This document shows, in pieces, positions 1 to 11,589 of a stretch of DNA of 44,292 nt (the first letter of the stretch is position 1; each line of letters starts with the position of its first letter). The notes under the pieces were generated by a model. That model made no database searches. It saw only the letters and a program-made list of their open reading frames with translations, and was not told the DNA's origin. This DNA comes from Trileptium ribeirensis (lineage: Eukaryota; Nematoda; Enoplea; Enoplida; Thoracostomopsidae), in the NCBI GenBank assembly GCA_030248225.1, contig JASANE010009925.1:1-44292 (forward strand). The letters run 5' to 3'. Both the position numbers and the translations under genes were made by a program.

Positions 1-140
1 AAGACTTTTAGATGGCTCGTTTTCAGAATCTTGTCGAATGTCCTATTGGGAATATTGAGCCGATTGAACCATCGGCTTGTTCGGTCGACAGAACGAAACG
101 TAAGCATCAGCTGAAAGTAACATCACAGCAGCAGAACGTA

Positions 141-971
141 TCAAAGTTCAGGTAGCATTTGGGAGTCGTGGAGGAGGGTCTTAAATTGTGCGGTTGTTAC
201 AGCGCAGATAACATTGTTTGGCAAAGAGTTCCAAATGTTTATAACCCGATTGGAGAAGAAATAGTGCCGGCATAGGAGGTGTGACACGAGTGTTGTAGGT
301 CGCAGTTTTAGTTGATGTTGACGGAGCGGACGATGAGAAGCCAACTTGAACAAGTGTTGATAGTCGTATGGGACCAACCCATGAAGCATTTTGTGAACGA
401 GGATGAGATCTGATCGAAGTCGGCGCGTTTGTAGCCGTTGCATTCCCAAGAGTTGCAGTCGATCGCCATAAGGAATTTCGCGCAGGGCTGGCAGCAGTTT
501 TGTGGCACGTCGTTGTACTTTCTCTATTAGGTCGATATCACGCTTGTAGTATGGACACCACACCGTACAGGCATACTCTAGTTTTGAGCGCACTAACGCA
601 AAATATAGCGCTTTGAATGTCACGGGATCCCAGTAGCGTAAAGTTCGTTTCATTTGCCGGAGGGTATTGGTTGCTTCAGGTACAATTCGTGCGCAGTGCT
701 GTGATGGCTTGAGGGACGACGATATAGTGACGCCCAAATCCTTTATGGAGTCGCTGGAAGGGACGATTTGGCCGTGCACCACATAGTCACGCGAGATGTT
801 GTGTGATCCAAAGTGAACGCATCTCAATTTCTCCACATTGAATTCGACCATCCAAACACGGGCCCATTCAGATAAGGAATCTATATCTTGTTGGAGGTCG
901 CTCGTTGATATTTGTGGGGAGCGGCGGTCTATACGGCGAACCAACTTCGAATCATCCGCAAACATCCACAT
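141..971 (-). pseudogene. CR1-like ORF2, C-terminal part (RT FADD box to the end)
   Basis: This 276-codon frame starts at the catalytic FADD motif (MWMFADDSKL) and carries the rest of the RT and thumb: EFNVEKLRCVHFG, KDLGVTISSSLK, RSKLEYACTVWCPYY, VQRRATKLLPAL. It ends in the CR1-type tail with HYFFSNRVINIWNSLPNN. It overlaps the preceding frame, which places a single indel between about 929 and 971. There is no RNase H domain, and the following 140 bases are presumed 3' UTR. Because of the frameshift this copy is unlikely to make a working RT. Confidence 0.85.
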
Positions 972-3300
972 TCCCTACTAACGTGGTCCACTAGGTCATT
1001 GATGTAAAAAAGGAATAGCAAGGGGCCAAGAACGGAGCCTTGGGGCACACCAGACAAAACTCTGACAGGTGGCGACTGAACACCATTAACTACTACACTT
1101 TGGGTTCGTCGCTGCAAAAATGACCGAATCCATCCCAGCAAAGGGTCGCGGAAGCCGTACGAGTGTAACTTCAAAAGCAGACGTTCATGAGGCACACGGT
1201 CAAATGCCTTGGTGAGGTCTAAATAAATGGCGTCGGCTTCATCGCCACTGTCAACAATGCGGGTAATGTAATCTAGGTAATCCAGTAGTTGTAACTCACA
1301 AGACCTCCCGGGGACGAAACCGTACTGTGATGGCGACCACAGATTATTATCAGAAGCAAATTTTAGGATCGCATCCTTTATGACTGTTTCCATGATTTTG
1401 CATGTTCCCGTAGTCAAGCTGATGGGACGATAGTTGCGCTTGTTGAAGCGATTGCCTTTTTTCAGTATGGGTGTTACAAGGGCAAACAACCACTCGAGAG
1501 GGACAGACGAGGTGTCAAGGGAGAGTTGAAATAGGCGCGCGAGATACACAGACAGTACATCGGCGCATTCACGTAAAATGCGATTACTGATGTTGTCGGG
1601 CCCAGGTGATGCTGATGCTTTAGACTTTGCTATTGCTGCTGCTACAGCTCTCGTAGAAAATTCGATTGAGTTAATGATTGCTGGCGTCCTTGAAGCAAAT
1701 TGTGGCAGATACGAGACGTCTTCCGTCACGAACACAGAGGCAAAGTAGTCGTTCAAAGCGGTCGCCGTTTCCAAATCGGACTTAGTGTACGAGCCGTCAT
1801 CTAGGGTAACCGGGCCAATTCTGCTTTTGACGTTTTTATTGCTATTGACGTAACTCCACCAAGATTTTGGATCGTTATGGATGTTGATAGCTAGATTACG
1901 TTCGTAAGACCAAATAGCACGACTGATATGCTCAGCGACATCTCGGCTGGCCTGTTGATAACGCTCTAGTGTTATCGCGGTATATGAACGGGTAAATGCC
2001 CTATATGCATTGGCTTGGCGACGTTGAGCTAATATGACTTGTTGGGTTACCCATGGTTGGCGATGGCGGCGCTCTCTTCGGATTGGAGCACAAATTGGTA
2101 TGGCATTAGTTACACACTGTCGCATATTTTGCCACAAAGTGTCAGGAATGGTGTCATCAGCTGTAGTTAGCTGATCTCCTAAAATTCGACGCATTTTTGG
2201 CCAATCTGCTCGAAAAAGGTTGAAGTTATTAGCCCGATTTGTGGATCGACAGGCATCAACGTAGACGAACATCGTGTGGCGCAGAATGAAGTGGTCGCTC
2301 GCCCCCAGGCCCGGCTCTACATCAATTGAGGGTATCATGTCCTCTTCATTGGTAAAAACAAGATCGACCACTGCATTATGACGTGTTGGAAGAATTACGT
2401 GCTGTATCAGGGCTGCATCGTTAATGGCGTCGATAAAATCGTCACAGAGTGGGGGCCAGGTTCCGGACTGCCAGTCTATTTCTCTGAAGTTGAAGTCGCC
2501 TGTGAGCAACACGTGTGTTGACAAACAGTTAGGTATATTGCTGAGGGCACGGTAAAGGGACTGATTGGTATTGTTGTCGTTCGAGTGGGACCGATATGTA
2601 GAAATTACTATTAGTGAATCACGTCCTCGCAGTGGAACAGTAGCAGTAACAATATCATCGTATCCAAAAGAGTTGAAATGTTGCGATGGAATTGGGTTGA
2701 GCCAATCTGCGATGTAGAGTAGCACACCACCACCAGCACTATTTCTGCGATCGGAACGGAACATGGTGTACCCAGTAAGCGATAGTCCAGCGTCGATGAC
2801 AGAGGGGCACCCCCACGACTCGCAAACTGCTACTATATCTATGCAGTTATTGTCAATATATTGCTTGAACAGAGGTATTTTATTAACAATGCTCCTGGCA
2901 TTAAATGAGATACAATATAATGAGCTGGTACCATAACCTTGTTCACCAACAATAGGATTATTGATAGGCGTATAGCTAGCTTGATTAGCTACAATTTTCT
3001 CGCCGCTAAAACACTGTTCAAGCACAAATGTTTGAGAACCCGAACCACTGTTACCATAATCACGTTCACACAGATTGTTTGTACAAGAGTAAGCAAAGCC
3101 ATAAGAAGAGCTGTTTTTTGATTGGGTCGTATAGTTATCATCCCCACGAGATAAATCACTATCACAATGTAAAGAACAATTATTAAAGCTAGCCACGGTA
3201 AAACAATTAAAACTAGTATGAGTATTGGTAAAACCAGAGTGAGAATTAGAAGCATTAGTAACAGCAAGAATACTGGTATCATTGAAACGAGATTGGTTAC
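929..3300 (-). pseudogene. CR1-like ORF2, N-terminal part (APE endonuclease and RT motifs up to the frameshift)
   Basis: This open frame of about 755 codons begins with a Ser/Asn/Gly-rich leader and continues into an APE-type endonuclease (FNARSIVNK, CESWG, GDFNFREIDW, and GASDHF as the SDH motif). The reverse transcriptase fingers and palm follow (SPGPDNIS, RNYRPISL, YGFVPGRSC, YLDLTKAFDRVPH as motif A, and GVPQGSVLGPLLF as motif B). It then runs out of frame just before the catalytic FADD box, which lies in the adjacent frame (next feature). No ATG is evident near the left end of the protein; the frame stays open upstream to a stop near 3370, so the true start is unresolved. One break in more than 1000 codons suggests a fairly young copy. 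Confidence 0.85.
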
Positions 3301-3303
3301 CGG

Positions 3304-3474
3304 TTATCGGCGAGCTGGGGACGCCCCGCGTATTCCGTCTAAAGGGTCGGATGACGAAGCATTTGTTGAGCCATCAATACCATCTCTGGGTCCCGAACGG
3401 TTGTCCCTCCGTTCGCCTCGCTGCACAATACGATTATTGCGAATATCAAGATCTTTTACTTGATATATGTTTGG
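3304..3474 (-). other. Short open frame upstream of the CR1-like ORF2, possible ORF1 remnant
   Basis: A 56-codon stretch without stops ends in a TAA at 3306-3304 and is out of frame with the endonuclease ORF. It is rich in Arg, Asp, Gly and Ser (short runs such as RGERRDNRSG and ASSSDPLDG) and has no ATG. A basic, low-complexity peptide just before ORF2 could be the end of an ORF1, but no zinc knuckle, coiled coil or PHD motif is visible. It may be chance. Confidence 0.25.
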
Positions 3475-3769
3475 CTAAATGACTTCGCAGTTTTTACGAC
3501 TTTAAATGGATTTCTATTATGGCTTATGATTTTTCCCAAGTGGATACTGATCGTAAGTGAACGCCGGTTGTATATCTAGTTCTGGTAATATCAACCATAG
3601 CGAGAAAGTCTAAACTCAACTTGCAATCATTAATGTCGAGCCATAGGTATACTACACAAATAGGTACTTATTATTTACTAATTTACTTTATTTCTATTAT
3701 ATTCCCAATTAAAATTGAGGGAGCAAGAGCGTTATCTAACCATAACCTTTTTGGAAATAACACGCGCCT

Positions 3770-4480
3770 AGCTGATCCGTCCGGCAGCGGGAACGTTAAC
3801 ATAAGGAAACTAAATATTGTAATTCTAAGACCTTAGGATAAGGTACTCAAATACACGTGCGAGTCGATCCGTCCGGCGGCTACGTACCAACGCGAAAGGG
3901 AAAGTAATAAATATCAATTACTCAGGATCTAGGAGTGATCCGTCTGGCACTGGTAGCTCTAAGGAAACTAAATAGTATAATTCTAAGACCTTAGGATAAG
4001 GTAATCAAATAAACGTACGAGTCGATCCGTCCGGCCGCTACGTACCAACGCGAAAGGGAAAGTAATAAATATCAATTACTCAGGATCTAGGAGTGATCCG
4101 TCCGGCAATGGTAGCTCTAGGGAAACTAAATAGTGTAATTCTAAGACCTTAGGATAAGGTACTCAAATACACGTGCGAGTCGATCCGTCCGGCGGCTACG
4201 TACCAACGCGAAAGGGAAAGTAATAAATATCAATTACTCAGGATCTAGGAGTGATCCGTCCGGCACTGGTAGCTCTAAGGAAATTAAATAGTGTAATTCT
4301 AAGACCTTAGGATAAGGTACTCAAATACACGTGCGAGTCGATCCGTCCGGCGACTACGTACTAACCTCAAAAGAGGAAAGTATAAGGTAGTATTAGAGTA
4401 AACCTAAGGCAAATGTTAAGTTATTCAAATAAACGTGCGGACCGATCCGTCCGGCGGTCTCGTACAAACCTCACAAGAGG
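3770..4480. repeat. 158-bp tandem repeat, about 4 full units, two GATCCGTCCGGC boxes per unit
   Basis: The phrase AATTCTAAGACCTTAGGAT starts at 3821, 3979, 4137 and 4295, an exact 158-bp period. Each unit has two copies of GATCCGTCCGGC, alternately about 87 and 71 bp apart (for example 3866, 3937, 4024, 4095, 4182, 4253, 4340), plus single outlying boxes at 3774 and 4444 in more diverged flanks. The array lies just upstream of the CR1-like ORF on that element's strand, so it could be its 5' UTR. An unrelated minisatellite that the element sits beside is the alternative. Confidence 0.85.
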
Positions 4481-4489
4481 ACTTATTAA

Positions 4490-6310
4490 TACATACCCTA
4501 ATCACAAGTACTAAATAATTTACCTAGAGTAGCTGTGCGCTCAAACCTGAGACTAAGAGATAGCAAAGGCTCACTCAACAAAAAGCAAAGTGAAGTTCAT
4601 CGAGTCTAAATCAAAATCTAACGGTGCTTTACAATTGAGTGGCAAAATTCCTCGTATTCGTCAAGTCATGTGATAAAAGTATCCATAGTGAAGAATACAT
4701 AGGTGTCTCAAATAGTGATATGTTAAATAACGGGAACCGAACCGGTGTGCAATAAATATTGATATATGATACTAACTTTGAGTAAGTATCATAACCTTGG
4801 CTGTGTTGGCTTAATACCGAAATCATTACCGAGCAAATCGAAGTAGTCACGCCGCAGCGCCAAATAAAGTAGAGCACGGGAAACAAAGTAAACGCGCGCC
4901 AAGAAAAAACAGTACAATTCCCCACAGGCATACTATTGGCCACGCGTTTTAAAATCTTAAGATGAGAGCATTGAGATAAAAATACGGACTATTGGTAGAG
5001 ATTAGTAAAAGATGAGGATGTCAAAAATAGTACCTTTCTAACTGCTGTGAAGTCGAGCATACCCAATAACGATAGCCAATTTTACTATATTTAATTTTAT
5101 TTTCTAAGTCCTTAGCTTTTTAGCTAGCATTCTTTATGTTTCTATTTGGTTTAAATTGTTAACCCCACTTCATTTATATTTTATATACTTCGTATTATTA
5201 ATATCATTATGCAATAGTAATGTTTATTTTTCTGCCTGGTTAACAATTTCCTGGTGAATTGCATATCAGTAGTCTGTATTCATTATACTTGGAGAGTAGT
5301 TAGCGTAGTATGTATTGAAATTTGCGGATGGCTTTATTAACCGTGGCTATTAGAATGGCTTTATTAACTATGGCTAATACTATTATTACTACTTTCATTG
5401 TTAATATTATTAGTTAGTAATATTGGTTCTTTTTCTGCTAACCATATTTCTCTGGTGACCTGCATAACTACAACGTGCTTCTCATTATTTTTCGAGAGTA
5501 GTTAGAGTTGTTATATAATATATTTTTCATTTAGGCCTAGCGGTGGGAGCTTGAACACTACGGGATTTAAAAACGACTGGCTGAAAAGTAGTGTGGGGTA
5601 ACATTCAAACCCACTATATAGCTCCGCCCTTGGATCCGTAAGCAGACCACCGAAGCTATGCCTGCCCGACTTCATTGCGGTCATTAAGCGGCTATATTCG
5701 ACAAGCGTAGTATGTTGAAATTAGCGGATGACTTTATTAACTATAGCTTCTTAGTTTATATATATGTAAAGTGCCGAGTGTGCAGGTCTTTGACATTGTC
5801 GCTGTGCCTATTCCGAACCCCCTACAAACCTAACCTTCTGCGTCACCGTAGCGTAGGGCGTGGCAACGTGTCGCGTCGGGCTACTCGACCGTCACGCGGC
5901 GAAAACGGGCTCTGGTCATGTTTTTTTCAAGTGAAAATGCTATAAAATTGCCATTTTGAGACCAAATATAGGGCATTACCTGTAAGCGATGCGTTGTACT
6001 GGTCCAGCACTTCGAAAAATTCTCAAACAGACAATATCAAATTAACATGGAATAAAAAGGGTTTGCATGTATTGTTTATAAAATTTAAGTGGAAGTTGTT
6101 TCAGCAAGAACAAATATGCAGTAAACCTGAAATTTCAGATTGTTATAGATTACATTGGAGTCCTAGTTAAAGACCTGATCAGTTTAGGCAAAAATTTTGA
6201 GTTTAACTTTCGGACCTATGTCGGACAACAAAGGTATTGTGATATTTCGAAATATAAAATATTTATCAAAGATAATTTTCTGGAATATATTTGCATACTG
6301 TATTACGTGT
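4490..6310. other. Non-coding stretch with a degenerate ~200-bp repeat
   Basis: No gene is recognised. Between about 5200 and 5750 there are degenerate repeats about 200 bp apart: TTTTCTGCC/T with a following CTGGTGA and TGCAT block at about 5231 and 5433, and the phrase GGATG(G/A)CTTTATTAAC(C/T)(G/A)T near 5330, 5350 and 5725. The section 5540-5940 is GC-richer and could be the 5' leader of the retrotransposon ORF1 remnant that starts near 6316. Short open frames here (4629-4943, 5712-5945) look random. Confidence 0.5.
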
Positions 6311-6315
6311 TTCAG

Positions 6316-7398
6316 ATGGATAATAATAATGATGACATGCCTTCAGACCACCATAGCGAAGTTGATGAGAGTTCAGGAAAGGGCCAGCGCAAACTGGTCG
6401 AGCACTTGACCAGCTCTACGGAGAACCAGAAATTAGACTGGGCCTCAGAAGTGGAAGGGGGCAGTTGTAAGCGCCACAAAACCCTCACCCTTAATGCAAG
6501 AGCAACAGGCCGAGGACCGCGCCATTGCTTTGATGGATCAATTTGGGGGCTGCGTTACGCGCCATCGAACCAAACCCAGATACTCATTTGCAGACACCAC
6601 TTGCTAATGGGCGCATCATTTCAGCAGATGCAACGACGCGGTTGCGCCAGCATCAGAAAGGGGATGACCAACATCCCATCGTGAACCGTAGAAGAACCCG
6701 GGGGTAAGAAGAAATCTGGATAAATAATCCGGAAGCAGATAGAAATCAAGAACTATACTAAGCTCACGGATAAAGCTGAACTGGCTGATCCACCTGTGAA
6801 GGCATCGGCTTTACCCAGCATTAGTATATCAGCAGTGCACAGCCAGGATAAGGGTGCTGTGAAGCGAAGCCGCGAGATAACAGGTGTCACACCTGAAGCT
6901 TTCAAGACTCCTCCAGCATAAAGTTATAAGGGAGCAGCCAGCAAAGCTCTGGAGCTAGTTATTATTGCAGGTGAGAACCAGGACAGAACGTTCTCTGACG
7001 AAGAGATTGACAAGATCCGCGAGGATATTATTGAAGCCTCCTTTGGTGCTACTAGCGATGACGATATACACTTCCAAGATTCGGGAGTGTGGAACGGTCA
7101 CTTGCTGGTGACATGTGCAAATGAAGCTGGTAAAGCTTGGCTTATGAATACCGTGCAGACCATCATAGTCGAGGATGGAGAAGCACTCAAAGCGATCCCT
7201 CGCTCGGAATTTCAGCAATATAGAATTTTTGTTGTTGTAACTAATCCAAGGAACAAAAACTACACAGTAGAAGTGATTGTTAGTCGCTTACTAAATGCCA
7301 ACAGAAATACAGATTTTTCTGGTTGGTATGCTATCACTGTGTGGTCGGAGGAGAAGTGTCTCAAGATGACATTTGCAATTCCGAAGACTGGAGATTAA
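6316..7398 (+). pseudogene. Non-LTR retrotransposon ORF1 remnant (DUF4780-like)
   Basis: An open frame begins MDNNNDDMPSDHHSEVDESS and runs to 6684. After a broken stretch, the same frame resumes before about 6780, with KRSREITGVTPEAFKTP, one in-frame TAA near 6918, then a block from 6921 to the stop at 7398. The last block has a charged run (FSDEEIDKIREDI) followed by VWNGHLLVTCANEAGKAWL and then a domain ending TVWSEEKCLKMTFAIPKTGD. The CANEAGKAWL phrase is typical of the DUF4780 region in ORF1 proteins of I/Jockey-group retrotransposons, which bind element RNA. No RT follows within the next 1.5 kb, so this is a detached, decayed ORF1. Family identity is from memory of the motif and needs a profile search. 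Confidence 0.6.
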
Positions 7399-8376
7399 GG
7401 ACGCAACCAGCCATCCAGCTAAGAGGAGGGAGACCGCAGCAATTTACTTAGAAGTATATAAGATAGCTAGCATTAACCTAGATGTGACTGTCATTTGTGT
7501 CAATAAACCAGAAAAATGCTAAAGTTTCATCAAAGGTTTAGCAGGAATCAGAGATTAATAAAAGGGTATATGATAGCAGAGAAATTTAGAAAATCCAGTG
7601 TGCAGGCCCTTTTTGCAGTCTCTAGGAAATGGATCTATGAAAATCAAAAGTTTATATATAAAAGGATCACTTCAATAATGTTAATGGCAAGTCAATTGAA
7701 AGTCTTGAAAGCTTATAGTACATTGTCCTCAGAAATTCGGAAACTTACAGATTATTTATGAATATCTTAGACGACATAGCAATAATCTTTCCTCAGAAAT
7801 GATTACTTTCAGACAAATTAACCTGCAACATTGCAGGGAGGCCACAGTTGAAATTATAAAAGTTAAAGTGCCACTAATAATCCAGGTACACGTCTCGCAT
7901 AGCAAGTTATAGTTATCTCCGGTTAACCCTGTATCCTAATCATTTGACTGATAAAAGTAATGAGGCTTGTCCGATTGGGGGAATTCTTAAATCATCAGAA
8001 GTCTCGATTATTGGAAAAAAAATTATATTCGTACTCAGTACAACATCCTGAATTCAACTGTGCCAAATTTCGATTTTTGGCCCATTATTTACCAAGGGGG
8101 ACTCTTGAGCCTAAAAGTCTAAAAATTGTTCGGTGACGGTAAATTGGACACCACAACCAGGGGAATCGAGTGGTATTAAATTTGAGCAGTACACCCATTA
8201 GTTTCCGAAATAGTCCAAAAAACTTAAATATTGCAACTAAACCCGACCCAGTAATCGTGACATTATACTAAGCACCAGGCATTTTGCTTAAGCACTGAGC
8301 TTAATCTGATCTTCATTCTAACAACTTTCTATATATCATTTTTATTTTTAATTGCAGTCCTTTTAAGTAAATAATA
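7399..8376. other. Non-coding stretch, nothing recognised
   Basis: This AT-rich sequence contains an 81-codon open frame at 7516-7761 (Lys/Ser/Ile-rich, no motif) that I do not consider a gene. No repeat unit stands out. A pyrimidine-rich tract ending in TTAATTGCAG lies at about 8347-8356, just before the small frame listed next. Confidence 0.4.
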
Positions 8377-8547
8377 ATGGCCGAACGAACCCGTGATCAA
8401 CAATTCAATATCGTCCCCGCCAACATCTTGCTTCTTCCCAACCAGTTACACGTCATCAACAACACTTTCATTCAAATCGCACGATCTACTACTACCCTCG
8501 TTTCAACTTTAGACCTGCTAGCCTGGTGGAGATTTATTAATAACTAA
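8377..8547 (+). CDS. Small unrecognised ORF (56 codons)
   Basis: ATG at 8377 opens a frame that begins MAERTRDQQFNIVPANILLL and ends LAWWRFINN before TAA at 8545-8547. Its GC content and codon mix are richer than the AT-rich flanks, and a splice-acceptor-like tract (TTTTTAATTGCAG) lies about 20 bases upstream. I do not recognise the peptide. It could be the N-terminus of a retroelement gag, a truncated exon, or chance. No Pol-like sequence follows. Confidence 0.25.
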   Translation: MAERTRDQQFNIVPANILLLPNQLHVINNTFIQIARSTTTLVSTLDLLAWWRFINN

Positions 8548-9045
8548 AAAATTTGCGTTGGTGAGCATCCCTGCTACCTAAGACTGGTGAAGCTCTGATG
8601 CATAACGATTTTGAATGGCGGTGTACGGACCAATTGCACACACAAAATTTCTAACAAAAAATTCGTTTTTTGACCAATCACCACATCTTCCTTGGCAACG
8701 CTTTATTATTTATTGTAGCACACATTCATAATTTGACGACCCCACCCCGAAAATCATCTTGTTTTTAAAAGAGTTAGCATAACAACATACTGTTATTACG
8801 ATCATTTAAGGTTTTTAGATCGAGTAGACATATAAGCGTATATATGTAGCTACCTCCTGCCGCAAGGTATATACTGGTCTTTGTCATTGCTCAGTAATTG
8901 AAGCCCTTGATTGACCAGTTCGTGTTGCGGAGAAACTCGGATTCACAGTTGCGAAACCAGAGATGTTCAAAGAAAAAATACAAATACAGCCACATTATAG
9001 CGGTAGCTGACCAGAAGCATGTGAAAGATGCCAATGATGATGCGT

Positions 9046-9600
9046 TCACAACGTCATGATGAAGCTATTCCAGAAACGGACGATGCGATGAGAGAAGAAG
9101 TGACGACGAATGTCGAAGCTCGGTATATCTATTGTCTGCATCTTGAGGTTGTGCCTTCTGGTATGAGCACAGCCTGGCAGGAGGAATTTATCAACAGCTA
9201 AATCAAGCCCATGTGACATCTTATTTAGCCATATTAAATCAATACGGATTCGCCTATAAGTAGAGTTTGCATATATACCCATATAATGTAAAGGATCCTC
9301 ATATATATCCATTGTCTAATGCTTGGCAGGAAAATTGTCGGTTTGCGCTGCACAAGTTCTATATGTTTTGGTATCTCGATCACTATATGGATTCCCAACA
9401 CTCACTGCGTACTCTATATGAGGGCGTATCAACGATCTGTATAGCTGGAGCACTCATGTTTAGACCACTGCTGACTTGTTCGTTTCATGGTGTTGACAAT
9501 ACGTAAAGCCCTTGAAGCACCAAAATTACAATGATTCGAAAACTTCATTGTGCTACACATCCACACGCCGAGGTACTTTTCCTGCTGTGTTACAGGCTCT
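9046..9600 (-). pseudogene. Decayed CR1-like RT C-terminus
   Basis: Read on the minus strand, the fragment contains the thumb/C-terminal signatures of CR1-type RTs: YLGVW and KFSNHC near 9570, ALRIVNTMKRT near 9510, a stop-ridden stretch, then GLDLAVDKFLLPG, RRHNLKMQ and RRHFFSHRIVRFWNS near 9050-9110. The order matches the end of the intact-looking copy at 141-971, but the sequence is a different, older family. Several stops and frame changes interrupt it. Catalytic motifs are absent, so it is a 5'-truncated relic. Confidence 0.7.
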
Positions 9601-10329
9601 CATCTCCCATGAGCGAATAGACGGAACACGGATTACCGTAACCACATTGCATCACCTTACTTTGTTACTGTTAACAAATATACACCACTCATCACAGTAG
9701 CGGAGATAGTGACCCAGTTTATCTCAAGCGCGGTTAAATTTAAACAAAGCGGCGCCAAACAACTATCTGTCGCATGAATTTTATATTGTACATTCGAATA
9801 GGATACAAATTAGATTCATACGCTAACACATTCACCAGACTTGAAAACGTATAGCAATCAGGTTCAGACGTTAGGACAGTATAAATTTACACGATAAAAA
9901 CTGTCACAACGTCATAATGTAGTGCAGATTACTTTTGAAACTGAGCCAGCGTATCTAACGGAGTTCCGTTAATTAGCGGTCTACGGAGCTAATTTTTTTC
10001 TCTGTATGTGTAACTCATAATCATCACTAAGTTGATCTAATTTTCACATTTTATTAGACGCTTAATGAAATCTAATCGTATTCTTCGTTTTGTGTCTCAG
10101 CTGTTCCTTGTGATTTCATTAACAGAAATCTGGCAAATACTTTTTCAGCGTGACGACGTCATATTGTGTTGCCTAAAATAGATAAAGTTTTGAATTAAAG
10201 AATAGCCACACACTCAGCATTTTCCCTTGCTGCACAGAATATGTGTTTATATGTTTTCGCTATCAACTTAATGCAAAATCAGTCAATACTTAGATAAATC
10301 CTTGGCCGACTGATGTTTAGCGTGATGTA
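9601..10329. other. Non-coding stretch, nothing recognised
   Basis: Lies between two decayed minus-strand retrotransposon fragments. I see no open frame with a recognisable motif, no tandem repeat and no RNA gene. Confidence 0.4.
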
Positions 10330-11560
10330 CGTAGTGTAGCGGAACGTCACGGTTGTATCTCGAACTTGAAGATGGTTTATAACCTATCTGCGAACTCTTG
10401 GCGGTCCGTGATATCCGGCTGTCTGCCTTTCACAGGACCGTGTGGTCGACCACGTCAAAAGCTGCCATAAGATCCAAAACTACAGTTCCGTTGGCGGGTA
10501 ATATCTGGCAGAAGTTTTAACAATGTCATTGATCATGCTGACTGTGGCTGTACACGTTGAATACCACCGACGAAAATCCGTACTGCAAAGGTTCGATGGC
10601 GGGCACGAGATATTATAATAGATGTCGTTCCAAGGCCCACAATATTGCAAAGAAGGCCAATCGTTCGCCAGTTTTTATCTTCTCTGATAACTTTTCTTGG
10701 TTTTGCCAAGAATACACTTGATGATTTCCACCAAATGTTTGGCATTATAGAGCTCTTCATAAACAAATTGTAGATTGCCGTTAAGAATTCTAGTCCTTCT
10801 GGTACAATGCGTTTAATGTGTATCACTGTCAGGTCACCCGGGGCCGCTGTTTTCGATGGCTTTGACTGTTCGGAAGCGCTCAGAACCTTTTCCATTTCGA
10901 ACTTGAGGACACCGTCTTCTTTGAGCGCGGTTGTGACGTGTTTGATCAATCGCCTGGACTTACAACATGTTCTTTTCTAATAGATTATATGTATTGTTCG
11001 CAAAAGCGGTTTACTATTTTACGGGCTTTCATTTTTGTTCTGTTACGGAAAGTTGTTCCTTGGTTTCTGAGAGTCCTCAGTTTCCATGTAACATATTTAG
11101 TGTCGACCGCAGATCCGATTACCCGTAGTATGTGAGATATTGCTCACAACGTAGCGGCATTCGTGGAACCCAGTGTTTGAGATTATCTGATTGCGATCTT
11201 TTATCATGGTGACCTTGTCAGTTATGTTTAGGTTATTTCGATTCTTGCGAAGCTGTTCGATATCGTTGCTCAGTGTTTGAGCTGTTTTTTTGTTTTACCG
11301 TGAAGAATGTCTTTTTGGATGCCGACATCAGGATTGTGTTGAAGTGTCTGATTTCTTTCGCAGAAACTGGTGGCTCCAGTGACTCGAATGCAAGTTCACA
11401 TTCATTGATAAATATTTCCCAGGTGACCCTCTTTAAATTGGCGTACGTGATATTCGGATTTGTTGTCGCTTGACTGTGGTTTCTTTCGATGGAAACAGTG
11501 GTCGGTATGTGATCACTTGGGAGTCATGTAGTTACGGACTATTGCGCTGATGTTGCGACG
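10330..11560 (-). pseudogene. Decayed non-LTR retrotransposon (endonuclease end plus RT fingers and palm)
   Basis: On the minus strand, a SDHIPTTVS motif near 11510 marks the end of an APE-type endonuclease. A linker follows, then RT fingers at 10533-10949 (SKTAAPGDLTVIHIKRI, IMPNIWWKSSSVFLAKPRK, NWRTIGLLCNIVG). Near 10480-10440 a motif-A-like block reads VVLDLMAAFDVVDHTVL. Later RT motifs, including the catalytic double Asp, are not found, and multiple frame changes are present. It belongs to a different family from the 0-3.5 kb element, judging by the residues around motif A. It is an old relic. Confidence 0.65.
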
Positions 11561-11589
11561 TCGCCTGAGGCCAGGCTTATGTTTTCATG

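Larger units (their letters stand above)
1..4490 (-). mobile_element. CR1-like non-LTR retrotransposon, minus strand
   Basis: The element reads right to left. It has an upstream tandem array (about 3770-4480), then an endonuclease/reverse transcriptase ORF (about 3300 down to 141), then a short 3' region (140-1) that reaches the window edge. Domain order is APE endonuclease, RT, and a CR1-type C-terminus with no RNase H. The C-terminal half ends in the family pattern of basic residues, FF, and WNSLP. One frameshift splits the RT. The outer boundaries are uncertain: I saw no target-site duplication, and the left end may lie outside the window. The CR1/Jockey-like call rests on domain architecture and the C-terminal pattern, not on a database search. 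Confidence 0.8.

Noticed and set aside
2989..3282. Minus-strand frame that translates to a very hydrophobic, membrane-like protein (Leu/Ile/Val runs)
   Set aside because: It overlaps the leader of the endonuclease ORF in another frame. The AT-rich codons produce Leu/Ile/Val by composition.
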